A DNA stretch of 64,000 nt from Zygaena filipendulae. Lineage: Eukaryota; Arthropoda; Insecta; Lepidoptera; Zygaenidae. Below the pieces are notes generated by a model. The model worked only from the letters and a program-made list of their open reading frames with translations. It searched no databases and was not told the DNA's origin. The position numbers and the translations under genes are program-made. This document shows positions 34,901 through 45,029 of the stretch, piece after piece (the stretch's first letter is position 1; every line of letters starts with the position of its first letter). The stretch spans positions 960,001-1,024,000 of the forward strand of contig OU015649.1 of NCBI GenBank assembly GCA_907165275.2, read 5' to 3'.

Positions 34901-37900
34901 CATACATTACATCAACTTCTATAGCTAAGTCGAATCTTTCTTTCGAACTACCCTACGCCACCGACAAATAACTGGTGTGATTGTCACTTGTCAATTAGTT
35001 GACAAATAGTGACAGGTACTATAAACAAAGTGTTGCAAGGATAAAATAACAGTAAATAAACCAATGGATATGCAAATATTACTCGATAAAATGAACGAGA
35101 TGAAAATGGAATTTCAGAAACAAACCATAACCATAACGGAAAGTCTATCATCTACTATAGACGAAAAATTGAAACCACTAGTCGAAGAAAATCTTAAATT
35201 GAAGAACGAAATAACTGTCTTGAAAAACAAAGTGCACAAGTTGGAACGTGAGATACGGACAAATAATATTATATTACATGGAATAGAAGAGAAAGAGAAT
35301 AGCGACACTGAACTAATGGAACTAGTTCTAAATACTTTTAATAGAATCAATAAAGACACAGGATTAGAAAGCTGGGACAAATGGGAAATAAGTAAAATAC
35401 ATAGACTGGGGAAAACAAACGAAAAAAATAAAAGACCTATTTTAATTACACTCACCCTGGCCTGGCGAAAACTAGAGTTGCTGCGTAACAAAAAGAATTT
35501 TCCCCAAAATATTTACATCACAGAAGATTTCCCTAAAGATATTTTAAACATCAGAAAAGAGCTTAAGATCAAACAACGCGAGGAAATAGAAAAGGGGAAT
35601 GTAGCATTCATAATATATGACAAGCTTGTAGTTAAAAACCAAACTAACAAAAGCAAGGGAAGTGAAAAAAGGAAACGGGCGCCGACTGTATCGCCATCAC
35701 AGAATCAAAACAATAAACAAAATGAATTGGAGGCTCCACCAAAAATTTATAAGACGCACCCGTCGACGCCCATGTATCGTGCAAGGTCAAATTCTACAGT
35801 GGAAACTACCAAACAATGATTACCTATATACATAGATGCCAGATGCAAAACAAAAACAAAACATATTATAGAATAAACAACCAACTTTCTCCCCCAAGTC
35901 GGACAGCGGTCACCGTGGGGGATGACGACCGCCACCCTCCAATAATAATAAAACAAAAAAGAGATAAATAACAAAAGATAAAAATACATTATCCCTAATG
36001 ATCGACAATAGGCTACTAGAGTCATTAACTGTATTATATAAGGTCAGATGGAACACCCTTCAGTTAAACAAAGTTACAAAATTCGGAGATCTATAAACTG
36101 AAGAACACAAGTACCTACTATATTATATTTTACATAATTATGCGAAACAATGTGACATGACGTGGGATTTATGATTAAAAAATAAATACATAAACGTATA
36201 TTTCAGAGGTACCTACTTCTGAGAGAATAACAGTAATAAATGTAAACTTGCCAGTCAGAAACAACACATGAACAAACAATACAAGTCTAAACACAGGAAA
36301 ATGTGGAAAGTATTGGAGGAGGCCTATGTGTCTATAGGACACACTGACTCAATAATTACTGCGGACTGTTGTATGCAAATTAGTTACTTAGATATATAAA
36401 ATAAAAACATTTAATGTAACTGTTCACACTATTTTGGTCAGTAAATAAAGGCTTATTATTATTATTATTATTATTAACCTCAAAACACTAAAACTGTTGT
36501 GGGTCGCCTATTAAGGTCGGGGAAGAACCTAAATTGGCTTCAAAATAATATCGATTGATTAGTCGATGGCGATGACGAAGTCTTTTACAAAAAAAAAAAC
36601 ACCTAACCCATCCGAGTCGGGGTGCCCTAATTTAAGGTTAGGAACATTTTTTTATAAATTTCTCGAAAAGTACGCATTACCTTGTAATAAGAGTGGTAGC
36701 ATCATAATCGGGGACCCAATCTCTACCAGATTTAACACTTTTTACCTCCATCAGCCTGCCAATGGATACTAGACCCAACCCCAAATATTTGTTGTGTTGA
36801 CAATTTTATCTTTCGTTCGATAAACATATCGTGGCGCGCATCTTAGCTATGCAGGGTAACAAAACTGTTAATTTTATGATTTATGGTGTTGTTTTTGGTA
36901 ATTTTGTGTGAATACATCAGTATCACATCAGTTAACAGAAAAATATAAAAATCGAAAAGGTATTAAAAAACATCGCGTTCAAGTCCTGCGTAATTCACAT
37001 AATATAATATAAAAATCTTTGCTATGCCTATTTAAAAAAAAAGGATAGTCATTAAAAACTGACGAAAGCAATAATTTTGAGATTTAAAGATTTAAAGATT
37101 TTTAAGATTATTCCAATGAAGTTTTCAAAATTATGCAGGGTGTAAATTTTTGTAATTTTTAAAAATTTTGAAGATTTTTTTTACATTTTTCTATTATGTC
37201 GACTTAGCTATCACCCGGTTTTGGCTTTGATTTACAGGACAACCTGTATAGAATTTGCATTGACCTTGTGTGTCATCCATTGTGTGCTATTGGCATTAAT
37301 TTATTCAATACATTGCGCACATTTGATGCTAGCCTTACATGGAACTGGTTAAGCTATTTTTATACTAAGTACTCCTTCAACTACATCAAAAACAGAAATA
37401 AATTTCATACTAACCCAGGCTTTTGCCGATAAGGTCCAGTATTTCCAAAACCAGTGATAGCACAGTAAATCAACCGAGGATTTATTTCACTGAGCTTATC
37501 ATATCCAACATCCAATTTATCAAGTTTGCCAGGAACAAAGTTTTCCACCACTACATCACATTTTTTTGCCAGGTCATGGTACACTTGTTTGCCTGAAAAA
37601 TAATGTTACATTTATATGTTATGTGTGTGTTTATTTATTAGTGTATAGATGAGAATTGATAGTCAAGGTAAAAACAATAAACAGTTCTAACAAAAATAAC
37701 ACTAAATTCCTAATGAGATATGAATTTTATTCTACAAATCTTATAAGTATATAGGTAGGTATTTTTTTTACTTGCTGACTATATGAACATTTTTCTGTAT
37801 AGGAAAATTTAAACAATTATATGAACTCACCCTCTTTAGTTTTTAAATCAATACATACACTCTTTTTGTTTCTGTTCATGGGCATGAAATAAAAAGCATC

Positions 37901-38321
37901 TTTGGAACCATCGACGAACGGCGGGCCCCATTTCCGCGACTCGTCTCCTTCAAAACTCTCAACTTTGATCACGTTCGCGCCTAGATCCCCTAAGGTCATG
38001 GTGCAATACGGACCCGCAACTATTCTAGTCAGGTCCAGAACATTGATGTCACTGAGAAAGCCAGACACTTTTGTCGAATAATCGACGCTCAACACCCTGC
38101 TGAGGGATTTTGAAATAGTAAAAACAGTTTTACGTGCGAATAGCATAGCGGCTGCGTAGGTAAATCAAGGCAAGTCGAAAATGTTATCACTAGAGCTGTT
38201 AACGTCTTATCAAAATAAATAAAAGAGATAATATAGGTAATTATCTCCAGAGATATCAAATAGGAACTACCTTCTGCGACTGCGGAGCGATCGTGGTCAC
38301 AGCGGTGCTCGTGCCAGCCAT
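25933..38321 (-). CDS. PPP1R11: Protein phosphatase 1 inhibitor-3 (four exons)
   Basis: PPP1R11 is a heat-stable, mostly disordered inhibitor of PP1 and has also been described as a RING-like E3 ligase. Exons on the minus strand: 38271-38321 ([17 protein letters not shown]), 31894-32017, 27417-27577 and 25933-26040. Phases agree and give 147 residues (human ~126). Exon 2 has VAVITLRP, the PP1-docking KKVVW and the family block [17 protein letters not shown]. The cysteine run [15 protein letters not shown] is split across the exon 2/3 junction, as confirmed by the single leftover T. Exon 3 goes on to acidic and His-rich segments (HRHHHEQ); exon 4 is Pro/Ala-rich. Introns are 6.25, 4.3 and 1.4 kb. 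The first contains all of SUGCT and the second a dead copia element. Exon 1 is the least certain: it has no strong family motif, but it has a good start, donor and phase. Confidence 0.87.
26050..26372 (-). mobile_element. M1 MITE next to the PPP1R11 exon 4 acceptor
   Basis: From TGAGCATGTTGACTATTTTT to GTAGTCAACATTCCTATTA. Its left end is 6-7 bases from the acceptor AG (26041-26042, minus strand), so the branch-point region of intron 3 should lie inside the element. Confidence 0.85.
26555..26712 (+). repeat. ACAGCTAGT-type repeat, 3' truncated
   Basis: CGCTTTCACGCCTTACCTAC, CATACACATTGTCGGGGGTA, then CGCGGGAACTCCGAATTT, without the CTAGT end. An AT palindrome (AATAATAATTATTATT) follows at 26745. 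Confidence 0.6.
27600..29836 (+). mobile_element. Degraded Ty1/copia retrotransposon
   Basis: It lies in PPP1R11 intron 2, antisense to the gene. 27727-28411 encodes a gag region ([14 protein letters not shown]; zinc knuckle [15 protein letters not shown]-x2-C-x4-H-x4-C) followed by a protease start reading [12 protein letters not shown]; the usual catalytic Asp of D-S-G-A is Tyr here. Only ~300 bases lie between that and a 28722-29264 block with [10 protein letters not shown] and [13 protein letters not shown] (the end of integrase), so the integrase core is deleted. Reverse transcriptase follows at 29501-29836 ([27 protein letters not shown], and YVDD near the end), with RNase H missing. 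A frameshift lies upstream near 27700. It is not functional. Confidence 0.88.
30108..30430 (-). mobile_element. Non-LTR retrotransposon fragment
   Basis: The minus-strand ORF has [20 protein letters not shown] and [16 protein letters not shown], the pattern seen between endonuclease and reverse transcriptase in jockey/CR1-type LINEs. It is truncated at both sides and lies inside PPP1R11 intron 2. Adjacent sequence (30418-30500) is shared with 59519-59590. Confidence 0.6.
30960..31395 (+). repeat. Probable LTR-like segment
   Basis: T-rich sequence with repeated CTGTATACAG words, a promoter-like stretch, and GCAAATAAAGC (a polyadenylation-like signal) near 31350. Position and texture suggest the 3' LTR of the copia remnant. 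No matching 5' LTR is seen, so the borders are estimates. Confidence 0.35.
31503..31893. repeat. ~200-bp tandem duplication at the start of PPP1R11 intron 2
   Basis: Unit 31503-31705 and unit 31706-31893 share TCAATAGCTAATATCAG, TTTTTATAGGACGGTGAG and GGGTGGCGACCCTTAC. The second unit lacks ~15 bases and runs right up to the exon 2 donor, so the first unit carries a second GTAAGGGTCGCC on the minus strand at 31708. Confidence 0.9.
32431..32532. repeat. 51-bp tandem duplication
   Basis: GGGTTTGCCATACTCGAATC and the following bases up to TTCTCTTTT occur twice back to back with no difference seen. It lies in the first PPP1R11 intron, downstream of SUGCT. Confidence 0.9.
32865..32870 (-). promoter_or_regulatory. 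SUGCT polyadenylation signal
   Basis: The minus strand reads AATAAA about 130 bases after the SUGCT stop codon. Confidence 0.5.
32999..38146 (-). CDS. SUGCT: Succinate-hydroxymethylglutarate CoA-transferase (family III)
   Basis: This is a CaiB/BaiF (family III) CoA-transferase; the mammalian orthologue (C7orf10) makes glutaryl-CoA from glutarate in mitochondria. Exons on the minus strand: 37831-38146, 37415-37592 and 32999-33779, in phase, giving 424 residues (human ~445). The N terminus ([20 protein letters not shown]) is basic and Ser-rich, like a mitochondrial presequence. Then come [64 protein letters not shown] and [10 protein letters not shown]. The C-terminal half has [25 protein letters not shown] and [12 protein letters not shown]. 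All lie within PPP1R11 intron 1 on the same strand. The SUGCT start is 125 bases from the PPP1R11 exon 1 donor, so the two may share promoter sequence. Intron 2 (3.6 kb) is filled by nested transposons. Confidence 0.93.
33836..33975 (-). repeat. ACAGCTAGT-type repeat
   Basis: ACTAGCTGTCCCCTGCGGTT followed by CACAGGAATTCCAGGATAAA, with a CAATCAATCAAT run at 33950-33966. It is in SUGCT intron 2, next to the exon 3 acceptor. Confidence 0.7.
34693..36485 (+). mobile_element. ORF1-only LINE derivative with 11-bp target duplications
   Basis: TAACCTCAAAA at 34693-34703 recurs at 36475-36485, flanking a 1,771-bp insert that ends in AATAAAGGC and a (TTA)n tail. Inside is one complete ORF (35064-35819) of the ORF1 type, followed by ~650 bases with no endonuclease or reverse transcriptase. 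A perfect duplication with an intact 3' tail means it inserted as this short unit, presumably using proteins from a full-length relative. Confidence 0.85.
35064..35819 (+). CDS. LINE ORF1-type nucleic-acid-binding protein
   Basis: 251 residues, intact. Residues ~1-75 form a predicted coiled coil (heptads through [20 protein letters not shown]). A small RRM-like domain follows ([60 protein letters not shown]). The C-terminal tail is basic and Gln/Asn-rich. This coiled coil-RRM-basic tail order is that of ORF1 chaperones of animal LINEs. It sits in SUGCT intron 2 on the opposite strand and is a transposon gene, not a host gene. Confidence 0.8.
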   Translation: MDMQILLDKMNEMKMEFQKQTITITESLSSTIDEKLKPLVEENLKLKNEITVLKNKVHKLEREIRTNNIILHGIEEKENSDTELMELVLNTFNRINKDTGLESWDKWEISKIHRLGKTNEKNKRPILITLTLAWRKLELLRNKKNFPQNIYITEDFPKDILNIRKELKIKQREEIEKGNVAFIIYDKLVVKNQTNKSKGSEKRKRAPTVSPSQNQNNKQNELEAPPKIYKTHPSTPMYRARSNSTVETTKQ

Positions 38322-38504
38322 GTCTTCAGCTCTTTTCTGCCGCTCTCCCATTAATGATTAAACTGAATATTAAATTAGTTCACTTTCGAATATGTTATTT
38401 GCACTAGAAAAGAATGCAGCAGGTTTATTTTAAAATCGATCTCTTTTTTGGGAACCAGGTATGCACAACACAATCAGAGAGAAGGTAATCACTACGTTTT
38501 ACAA

Positions 38505-39190
38505 TATTGTACGACCGACACTATGGACTGGAGTCTGGAATGCGCGACACTGGATAGTGGATTGTACGACGCCGGAATACAGCAGTATAGCACCGGAATT
38601 GGTGACAACACTCCTTGATCGATGAAATCACGCCTCCTTTCTTTGTGCTCGTTTACGTTACTTACCTAAATACTGGGTCAAGTTATTGTCAAATAGGAAA
38701 TAGGGCACAAATATTTTATGTTAGATCTGTTTATTGAAGTAAGTAAAAAGTAATGAGAACATTGACATTATTGTTGGGGTCACATCATGAACTGATTACA
38801 AGGTACACACCCCGACATTCTTGATTAGGTTAGGTTCGTACTGATGACCAGATCTCGCGAGCTCAACGAAAAATAAGGTGACATAATATATCCCGATATA
38901 TTATGTAAAAAAAGAATATAACAAATTGTAACAATTTATCAAAGTGACAAATAATATTAAGTATGTTAGTAAATATTAAACTTGGACTGATTGTTATTTA
39001 AATTACCGTCATATTTTGACACTAAAAACTATCTGTATTGTATTGAATACTACTAAATGGAGCACGAAGCCGGCTAGGCCATGAAATCTGGTGTCGCCAA
39101 ATCCAGTGCCGTAAATTCTGGTGTCATACAATCTCGTGTCGTGCATTCTGGTGTCGCCTTTTCCGGTGCTGTACAATACAGGGACTCGTA
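38505..39190. mobile_element. CACCGGAAT-rich TIR element, copy 2 (inverted)
   Basis: TGGATTGTACGACGCCGGAA and GCACCGGAATTGGTGAC at the left, and TCTGGTGTCGCC, ATTCTGGTGTCGCC and TTCCGGTGCTGTAC at the right. It matches 4000-5098 in reverse, including TTTGTGCTCGTTTACGTTAC, and is ~400 bases shorter inside. It starts ~180 bases upstream of PPP1R11 exon 1. Confidence 0.7.
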
Positions 39191-40383
39191 CCTACCTACT
39201 CACTCACTACTCTGTAGTCAGAATAAAATGACATGACATTCATGTGACACTTCACTTCTGACCACAGAACAAAAAAACAGATAGAAGGGATATAAACTTA
39301 GTTTAAAGCGTAGACGGAGTCTACGGTTTAAAGTTTACTAGTTTACAATGAAAACAGATGAAAACCAGTGTCCCCGAGTGATTTTCGGACGTAAAGAAAA
39401 TAATGGATTAAACGCTTTATGGTTATGTTTTTACTTAGTCACTGTTTTCAAAATTCACACGTTTTTTTAAATATAATTACTCCTTATGAGGAAAGCAAAA
39501 GTAACAGTCCATATAGCCAATTCATTTGTTTTTAACCGACTTCCAAAAAGGAGGAGGTTCTATGTTCGATTGTATGTATGTTTTTTTTTTTTTTATGTAT
39601 GTTCACTCGAAGACGGTTGGCCCGATTTGAAAAATTCTTTTTTTGTTTGAAAGGGTTTACTCCCAATTAGGTCCCATTGCCACCAAGTCGGGATCTGATG
39701 ATGGGATCTTGGAGAAATCGAGGGAACTCTTCAAAAATTATAGGCACACCATAGCGATTTGGGTATTTTTGATAGTAAATCGTTCATTTGCTTTCGGAAA
39801 GCAAAATTTGAAGAAGTGGAACTGATGATGAAGACCACAGATGGTCATCGGAACAACTCAAAAACAATACGTATTTCACGGGTTCCGATTGAAGCGATTT
39901 CGAAAATTGTTTTTTTGTTTGAAAGGGGATACTCCTAAATTGATTCCATTGTCACCAAGTCGAGATCTGATGATGGGATCTTGGAGTAATCGAGGGAACT
40001 CTTCAAAAATTATGGGTACACCTATAGCGATTTTTGTATTTTTTATAGTAAATCGTTTCTTTGCTTTTGGAAAGCAAAATTTGAAGAAGTGGAACTGATG
40101 ATGAAGACCACAGATGGTCATCGGAACTACTCAATAATGGGTATTTCACGGGTTCCGAATCGTTTACTTTAATATGGTTTTTAAACAATTTATGCCCGTC
40201 ACAATGTATATGGTGAAGTGGAACTGATGGTGATGTACTAGGAAAACTCCTCAACAATTAACGTCCCTGCGTCGGGAAAAGCAATATTTTGTAAAAGGTG
40301 ATGAGCAGTTGACATTAGGGTATTGTAACTTAGAGAAATTACGAACTAAGTCACTTAAAAGCGAGAAATAAACAAAATTTTAA

Positions 40384-40787
40384 CAAAAAAATTAAAACCG
40401 ACTTCCAAAAACACAAAACTAAAAAACTAAAAATAAAAAGCTAAAAATAACAAAATACCGATTTAATCCAAAAGACAAAAACACACGTAATATTATTATT
40501 GGTTTGTGCTACCACTGATCGGTATGAAGTCGGTGACAAGTCAAATATAAAGGGGGAAGATGGGATAAGTCGACTCCCGCCACCAGCTCTTCGTGAGCAG
40601 AACAACCCAAGTGGGCAGACACCAGCGGGCTTGTCACCGAATTCAAACCGATCAGTGGTAGCACAAACCAATAATAATATTACGTGTGTTTTTGTCTTTT
40701 GGATTAAATCGGTATTTTGTTATTTTTAGCTTTTTATTTTTAGTTTTTTAGTTTTGTGTTTTTGGAAGTCGGTTTTAATTTTTTTCC
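40384..40787. mobile_element. Nested ~155-bp-arm palindrome, same TIR family
   Basis: The left arm 40384-40541 and right arm 40632-40787 are near-perfect inverted copies (AACCGACTTCCAAAAACAC ... TTTGTGCTACCACTGATCGG), with a ~90-bp spacer and TTAA at both outer edges (40392, 40775). It shares the first bases of its TIR with the enclosing element. Confidence 0.85.
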
Positions 40788-40794
40788 GAAGTTA

Positions 40795-41035
40795 AATTGA
40801 AATACATCGGTGAGATGCATTTCGATGCTTTACCGGGACTTCTGGAAACAATTCGTGACTATATGGTCAAAAAGATAACCTCTCAGCAAATACCTCGTTT
40901 CATCTTATTTCACTATTTCACAAACTGTCACACATATTTACGATAAACCGATTTGTATTAGGTACAAAGAAATAAAACTGACGTCCATTTTGCTCAAATA
41001 CCGCCAAAATTTTTTGCTCTGTGCTTCTGAGTCAG
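40795..41035 (-). repeat. Dispersed repeat family A, copy 3 (inverted)
   Basis: GGTGAGATGCATTTCGATGC, then TTTCATCTTATTTCACTATT and ACCGCCAAAATTTT are the diverged complement of 11221-11500. Confidence 0.6.
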
Positions 41036-41346
41036 TCCTGACTCTTTCTTCTTCTGAAGTTATTCACATCGAAATGCATTGGGTAGGTAGATACACTCGC
41101 CCTCCCTGACGAGTGAAGACTAATGTAGGTACTTTTTGAATCAGACCCTAGAAAAATCTCTGACCCTGTATAATCTAATTTCATTGTGCAACCAAAATTG
41201 CCCTTCCTCAACCAAATCCTACATCCGCGCCTAGCTATAATAGAACAAATTTCTTCTCAGTAAGACCACGGGCCAGTGGTCGATAGGTCTAAAGAAGTTG
41301 ACTTACCTATCGGCCTGCGTTCAGAACTACGCTCAGACGCACACGT

Positions 41347-41682
41347 AGGGACAATGTGGACTACTTTTGAAAATAAAAATTCTAATTAGTCCGTCAGTTA
41401 GAAAATAAAAAAACAATAGACACGTATTTTTTGCCTTTTTAAATAAATTAAAATATACAGAGATAAAGCGCATTAAAGTTTAGGATGAGGAGGTCGTGAC
41501 GTCACTAACCGCAAAACCGCCATACAAACTGTCAGAATAGTGACGTCACGCGAAATTTCAACTCAATATATCGCCGTTATTTTTTGATTAGGTACGTAAA
41601 AAAAGAAAAAATACGTGTCCAATATTTTTTGATAATCTACAAGACCGACTAAAAAATAAAAATTAGTCCACATGCCCATTTC
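41347..41682 (+). mobile_element. M1 MITE
   Basis: GGGACAATGTGGACTACTTT to TTAGTCCACATGCCCATT; one of the best-preserved copies, with both GACGTCAC words. Confidence 0.88.
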
Positions 41683-42249
41683 CGCATCGGATTCCCTGAC
41701 GCAGCTTTGTTCCCTGGTCAGGGGATCGCGCTGCGGCTGCACTTGAAGTCGTCAATCCCATACAACATTCATGCACGATTTTACCTGTCTGGTAAAAAAT
41801 AGCATCTAAAACGTCTGGCCAATAAAAACGAATCATTTCGATTAGGCAATATTCAAATCATTTATTCAAATTAGGCCCATAATGTGGCTCTTTTTGACGT
41901 CAATAAAATTACAGTTTACAGTAGACAGCACCCATAAAATATCCACCCTTCACAGCTTCCTAGTGCTATGGCTGAAGAGAAGAAGCTGCGAAACTAACTC
42001 TACAGCAGCACGCTGTCAGTTTAAAATTATAGTATATATAATATTAGTGGTAACCCAACTTTAATTATGTGAGAATAATGAGCCGTAAGCGTAACCAGAG
42101 TACTTTTTAATGCCGTAACCTCAGACGAAATAAAAACTCCGTAACCAACAATAAACTACGTACGACAGGTACAGCTGACTATAGAGACATTAGGATTAAG
42201 CATCTATAATAGTAGACCCATCGATTATTATTTCTATGAGTAGACCAGA

Positions 42250-42597
42250 CATGACCAGTACCAACTGACGGCACCCGTTCACGAGTATGACGTGCTCGTA
42301 AGCCCCGCCCCGCTCAACCATATTAGAGAGAACCTAGCGACCTGACTCACACGCCACCGCCAGCGGGACATTTGAGTGGGCATGACGTAATCTAGTCACT
42401 ATCGTGTCAATGAAATCGATTCTCATGACCAGTACCAACTGACGGCACCCGTTCACGAGTATGACGTGCTCGTAAGCCCCGCCCCGCTCAACCATATTAG
42501 AGAGAACCTAGCGACCTGACTCACACGCCACCGCCAGCGGGACATTTGAGTGGGCATGACGTAATCTAGTCACTATCGTGTCAATGAAATCGATTCT
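42250..42597. repeat. Perfect 174-bp tandem duplication
   Basis: Units 42250-42423 and 42424-42597 are identical base for base as far as I can read (CATGACCAGTACCAACTGAC ... TCAATGAAATCGATTCT). It is GC-richer than its surroundings and just inside the right end of the TTAA element. Confidence 0.95.
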
Positions 42598-43101
42598 TAA
42601 TTTAATTTTAAAAAAAAACATACATACAATCGAATGCATAACCTCCTCCTTTTTGGAAGTCGGTTAATAAAAATGTAAGGCCGGTAATGGCTACGTTGTT
42701 TGCACACATTGCACATCTAATAAAAAAAAAAAAAAACAAAAAATAGAAAAGAGCAATTCATCACCAAACGTTTGAGTCATTCAAATAATCCTTTTCATTA
42801 CTCATACTCGGAAAGTAGGTCTGAAGTTGCCTGAGAAGCGGGTTGAAAGTAACACTTTTCAGCCCTAGGGAGAATCGCTTTCAACTGACAGCTGGATACT
42901 GCAGAAACTCAAGTTTTTTTTTATGTCATAGGGGGCATACTTACTGGCCAGTAGCACACCTAATGGTTGATTAATGTAAAATAAAATTCACTCATTTTTT
43001 TCTTTAGCTAATTCCTATTTTTATTTTGACTTTCCTTGCATTCGTAATGAAAAGCACAGTGTTATCCTCGGGAGAAAGACTATGAGTTGAGACTATAAAT
43101 G

Positions 43102-43452
43102 AGTTACTTTCACCCCTAGGATAACAATGTACTATTTCGCATTTTCTCGATTCACTGATCCTCATTAACCTACACTACACCATCCGTAGGCAAGCAAATT
43201 CCTTTCCAAAGGCTATATAAATAGTTCTAGTAAGTATATCAACTTGATATGTGCTCCAAATACACTAAAATAATGAAATGCTATTCACCTTGTCAGTGTG
43301 CCAGCAAAGGTCTAGGTATGTAAGGAATCTTTGTTGAATTTTCGGGTCCATGTTGGTTCTGAGAAAGAACGTCTTCACGTCGCCCCGCGGCGCCAAACCC
43401 CGTCTCGGGACTAAATAAGTTACTTTCACCCCTAGGATAACAATGTACTATT
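43102..43452. repeat. 35-bp direct repeats 316 bases apart
   Basis: AGTTACTTTCACCCCTAGGA and the next 15 bases occur at 43102-43136 and 43418-43452. A related CAGCCCTAGGGAG lies at 42860. They are probably parts of an unidentified transposon between 42700 and 43470. Confidence 0.6.
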
Positions 43453-43499
43453 ACGCTTTAATAGGCTTTATCACACAAATTGCGTTTATTTAAGCTTTT

Positions 43500-44345
43500 A
43501 AATTTATTAATTGACAAATTAACTAGGTACATCGTTTGGTAGTTTGTTGTAAAAGCGTATACATTGTCCTTTGAAAGAATTAGAAATTTCATGGAGCCTA
43601 TAGTAGTACCTAGGCACAGCGAGTTTGTCTTTATTTCTTAAGTTTAGATTATGCAAATCACTGGTTTTCTTAAAGTAACCTAAGTTTTTGTGAACATACA
43701 ATAAATTCTCGTATATGTACTGAGAGTATACAATTGGTCCATACATATCATATACAATTGGTATACAGTCATTATTTTATACTCGCTGAATTTAGTTCTT
43801 AATGACTCCCGAGGGCCCAACTTATAGATAGCCCGAACAGCTCGTTTTTGCAACACGAATATAGACTCGATATCCGTGGCACTACCCCACAGCAGTATAC
43901 CGTATGACATAATGCTGTGGAAATAACTAAAATAAACTAAACGCGCTGTATCAATATCAGTTAATTGACGAATTTTCTTAACAGCAAAAGCAGCTGAGCT
44001 TAGTCTGCCCGATAACTTTCCTATATGTGGGCCCCATTGTAATTTTACGTCTAGCGTCTACCCAGAAAAACAGTTTCATCGACCAGTTCCAAATCATCAT
44101 TGTTAATTTTTACACTGGTTTTGACTTGTTTGACATTTTTTGGTACAAATCTTACACATTTAGATTGCACGGTGATGCGTTCGTATTGCGGATTCGCAAC
44201 ATCCCTGATTCCAAGTACCCAGGTATAATAATAACATTACAACACGCTGCACAGCTGTCGTCTGATTCCAATTTCCATAAAAGCGACAATTTTAGACGGT
44301 TTGACTATTCCTTGACTGGTTGTCACCTCGAACAAACTTTAGATA
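43500..44345 (-). mobile_element. LINE reverse-transcriptase C-terminal fragment
   Basis: The minus strand reads QWGPHIGKLSGRLSSAAFAV, TARLVYFSYFHSIMSYGILL, IFVLQKRAVRAIYKLG and, in a shifted frame, NLGYFKKTSDLH and CIRFYNKLPNDVPS. The W(G)..H...L...L..A...I and SYGI..WG..T....I...QK..(V)R.I patterns are the thumb and post-RT region of jockey/CR1-type LINEs. At least two frame breaks; a pseudogene. Confidence 0.8.
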
Positions 44346-45029
44346 AGTAAATTATATAGAAAAAATTTTGCTCATCGTTGTTTTTTTTTTTCCTAGTGGA
44401 CACTCGACTCGTGAAAAATAGAGTTTCGTGAACCCAAAATTCTTTGGAAATATTCCAATGTGGAGACACATTCGCGGAAATAGTTTTATAGTCATGTATA
44501 TATAGCTACTTACCTATGTGACTAACAATAAGTTCGTACCTATACTCGTACACTGTAGGTATCATACGTACAATCATCGGATACCTCATACCTACGTACC
44601 TCAGACCAAATAAAAAGACTTCGTCTGAGCTACGTAACGGTGCAATGACGGTACACCTACGTACCTACTTAGCACACTTAAATAGGTATGAAGTTATAGG
44701 TAATAATAAAACAGGGTTTGGACATAATCACACGGCGCCACCTGGTGGTTGGTCCCAATATCCAAGCATTATTGCAGAGCTTTTGCTGTCGATACCCGCT
44801 AATATATCCGTACACTTCTATACTTTTTTGTAAATAGGTTAGGTAAGTACATGCCTATTTGCGAACTTACCTACTAGTTTTAACTGGTTTTAACTTTCAG
44901 GGCCTGGCGTCCAGGTGCACCACATCCCTTACTCCCTCGATTAGAAAGAAAGTCCATTTCAAAACTGATTATAACAAGCGAAAACGTGTTCTAACTGAAA
45001 ATGGGTTTTTGCTGTAATTTATATCGTAC

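Larger units (their letters stand above)
34401..36848. mobile_element. TIR element M2, copy 2, with an inserted retroelement
   Basis: The left GGAGCTAGGATGCGCAACAC and the right end (complement: AGCTAAGATGCGCGCCACG) match the TIRs of 13601-14186. The shared internal blocks are GTCTACCAGTGGTAA, ATACCCCACT, and TTGTTGTGTTGACAATTTTA near the right end. Additional sequence, including the retroelement at 34693-36485, splits it. Confidence 0.75.
39536..42663. mobile_element. 3.1-kb TTAA-flanked element with CCGACTTCC ends
   Basis: TTAA at 39532-39535 and 42664-42667 flanks CCGACTTCCAAAAAGGAGG and its exact complement. The TTAA duplication and short TIR suggest a piggyBac-like non-autonomous element; I recognise the TIR as common in Lepidoptera. 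The interior is a mosaic: a ~260-bp unit repeated in tandem (39620-40150 plus a partial third copy to 40260), the palindrome at 40384-40787, family A repeat, an M1 MITE and the 174-bp duplication. No transposase is seen. Confidence 0.7.
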
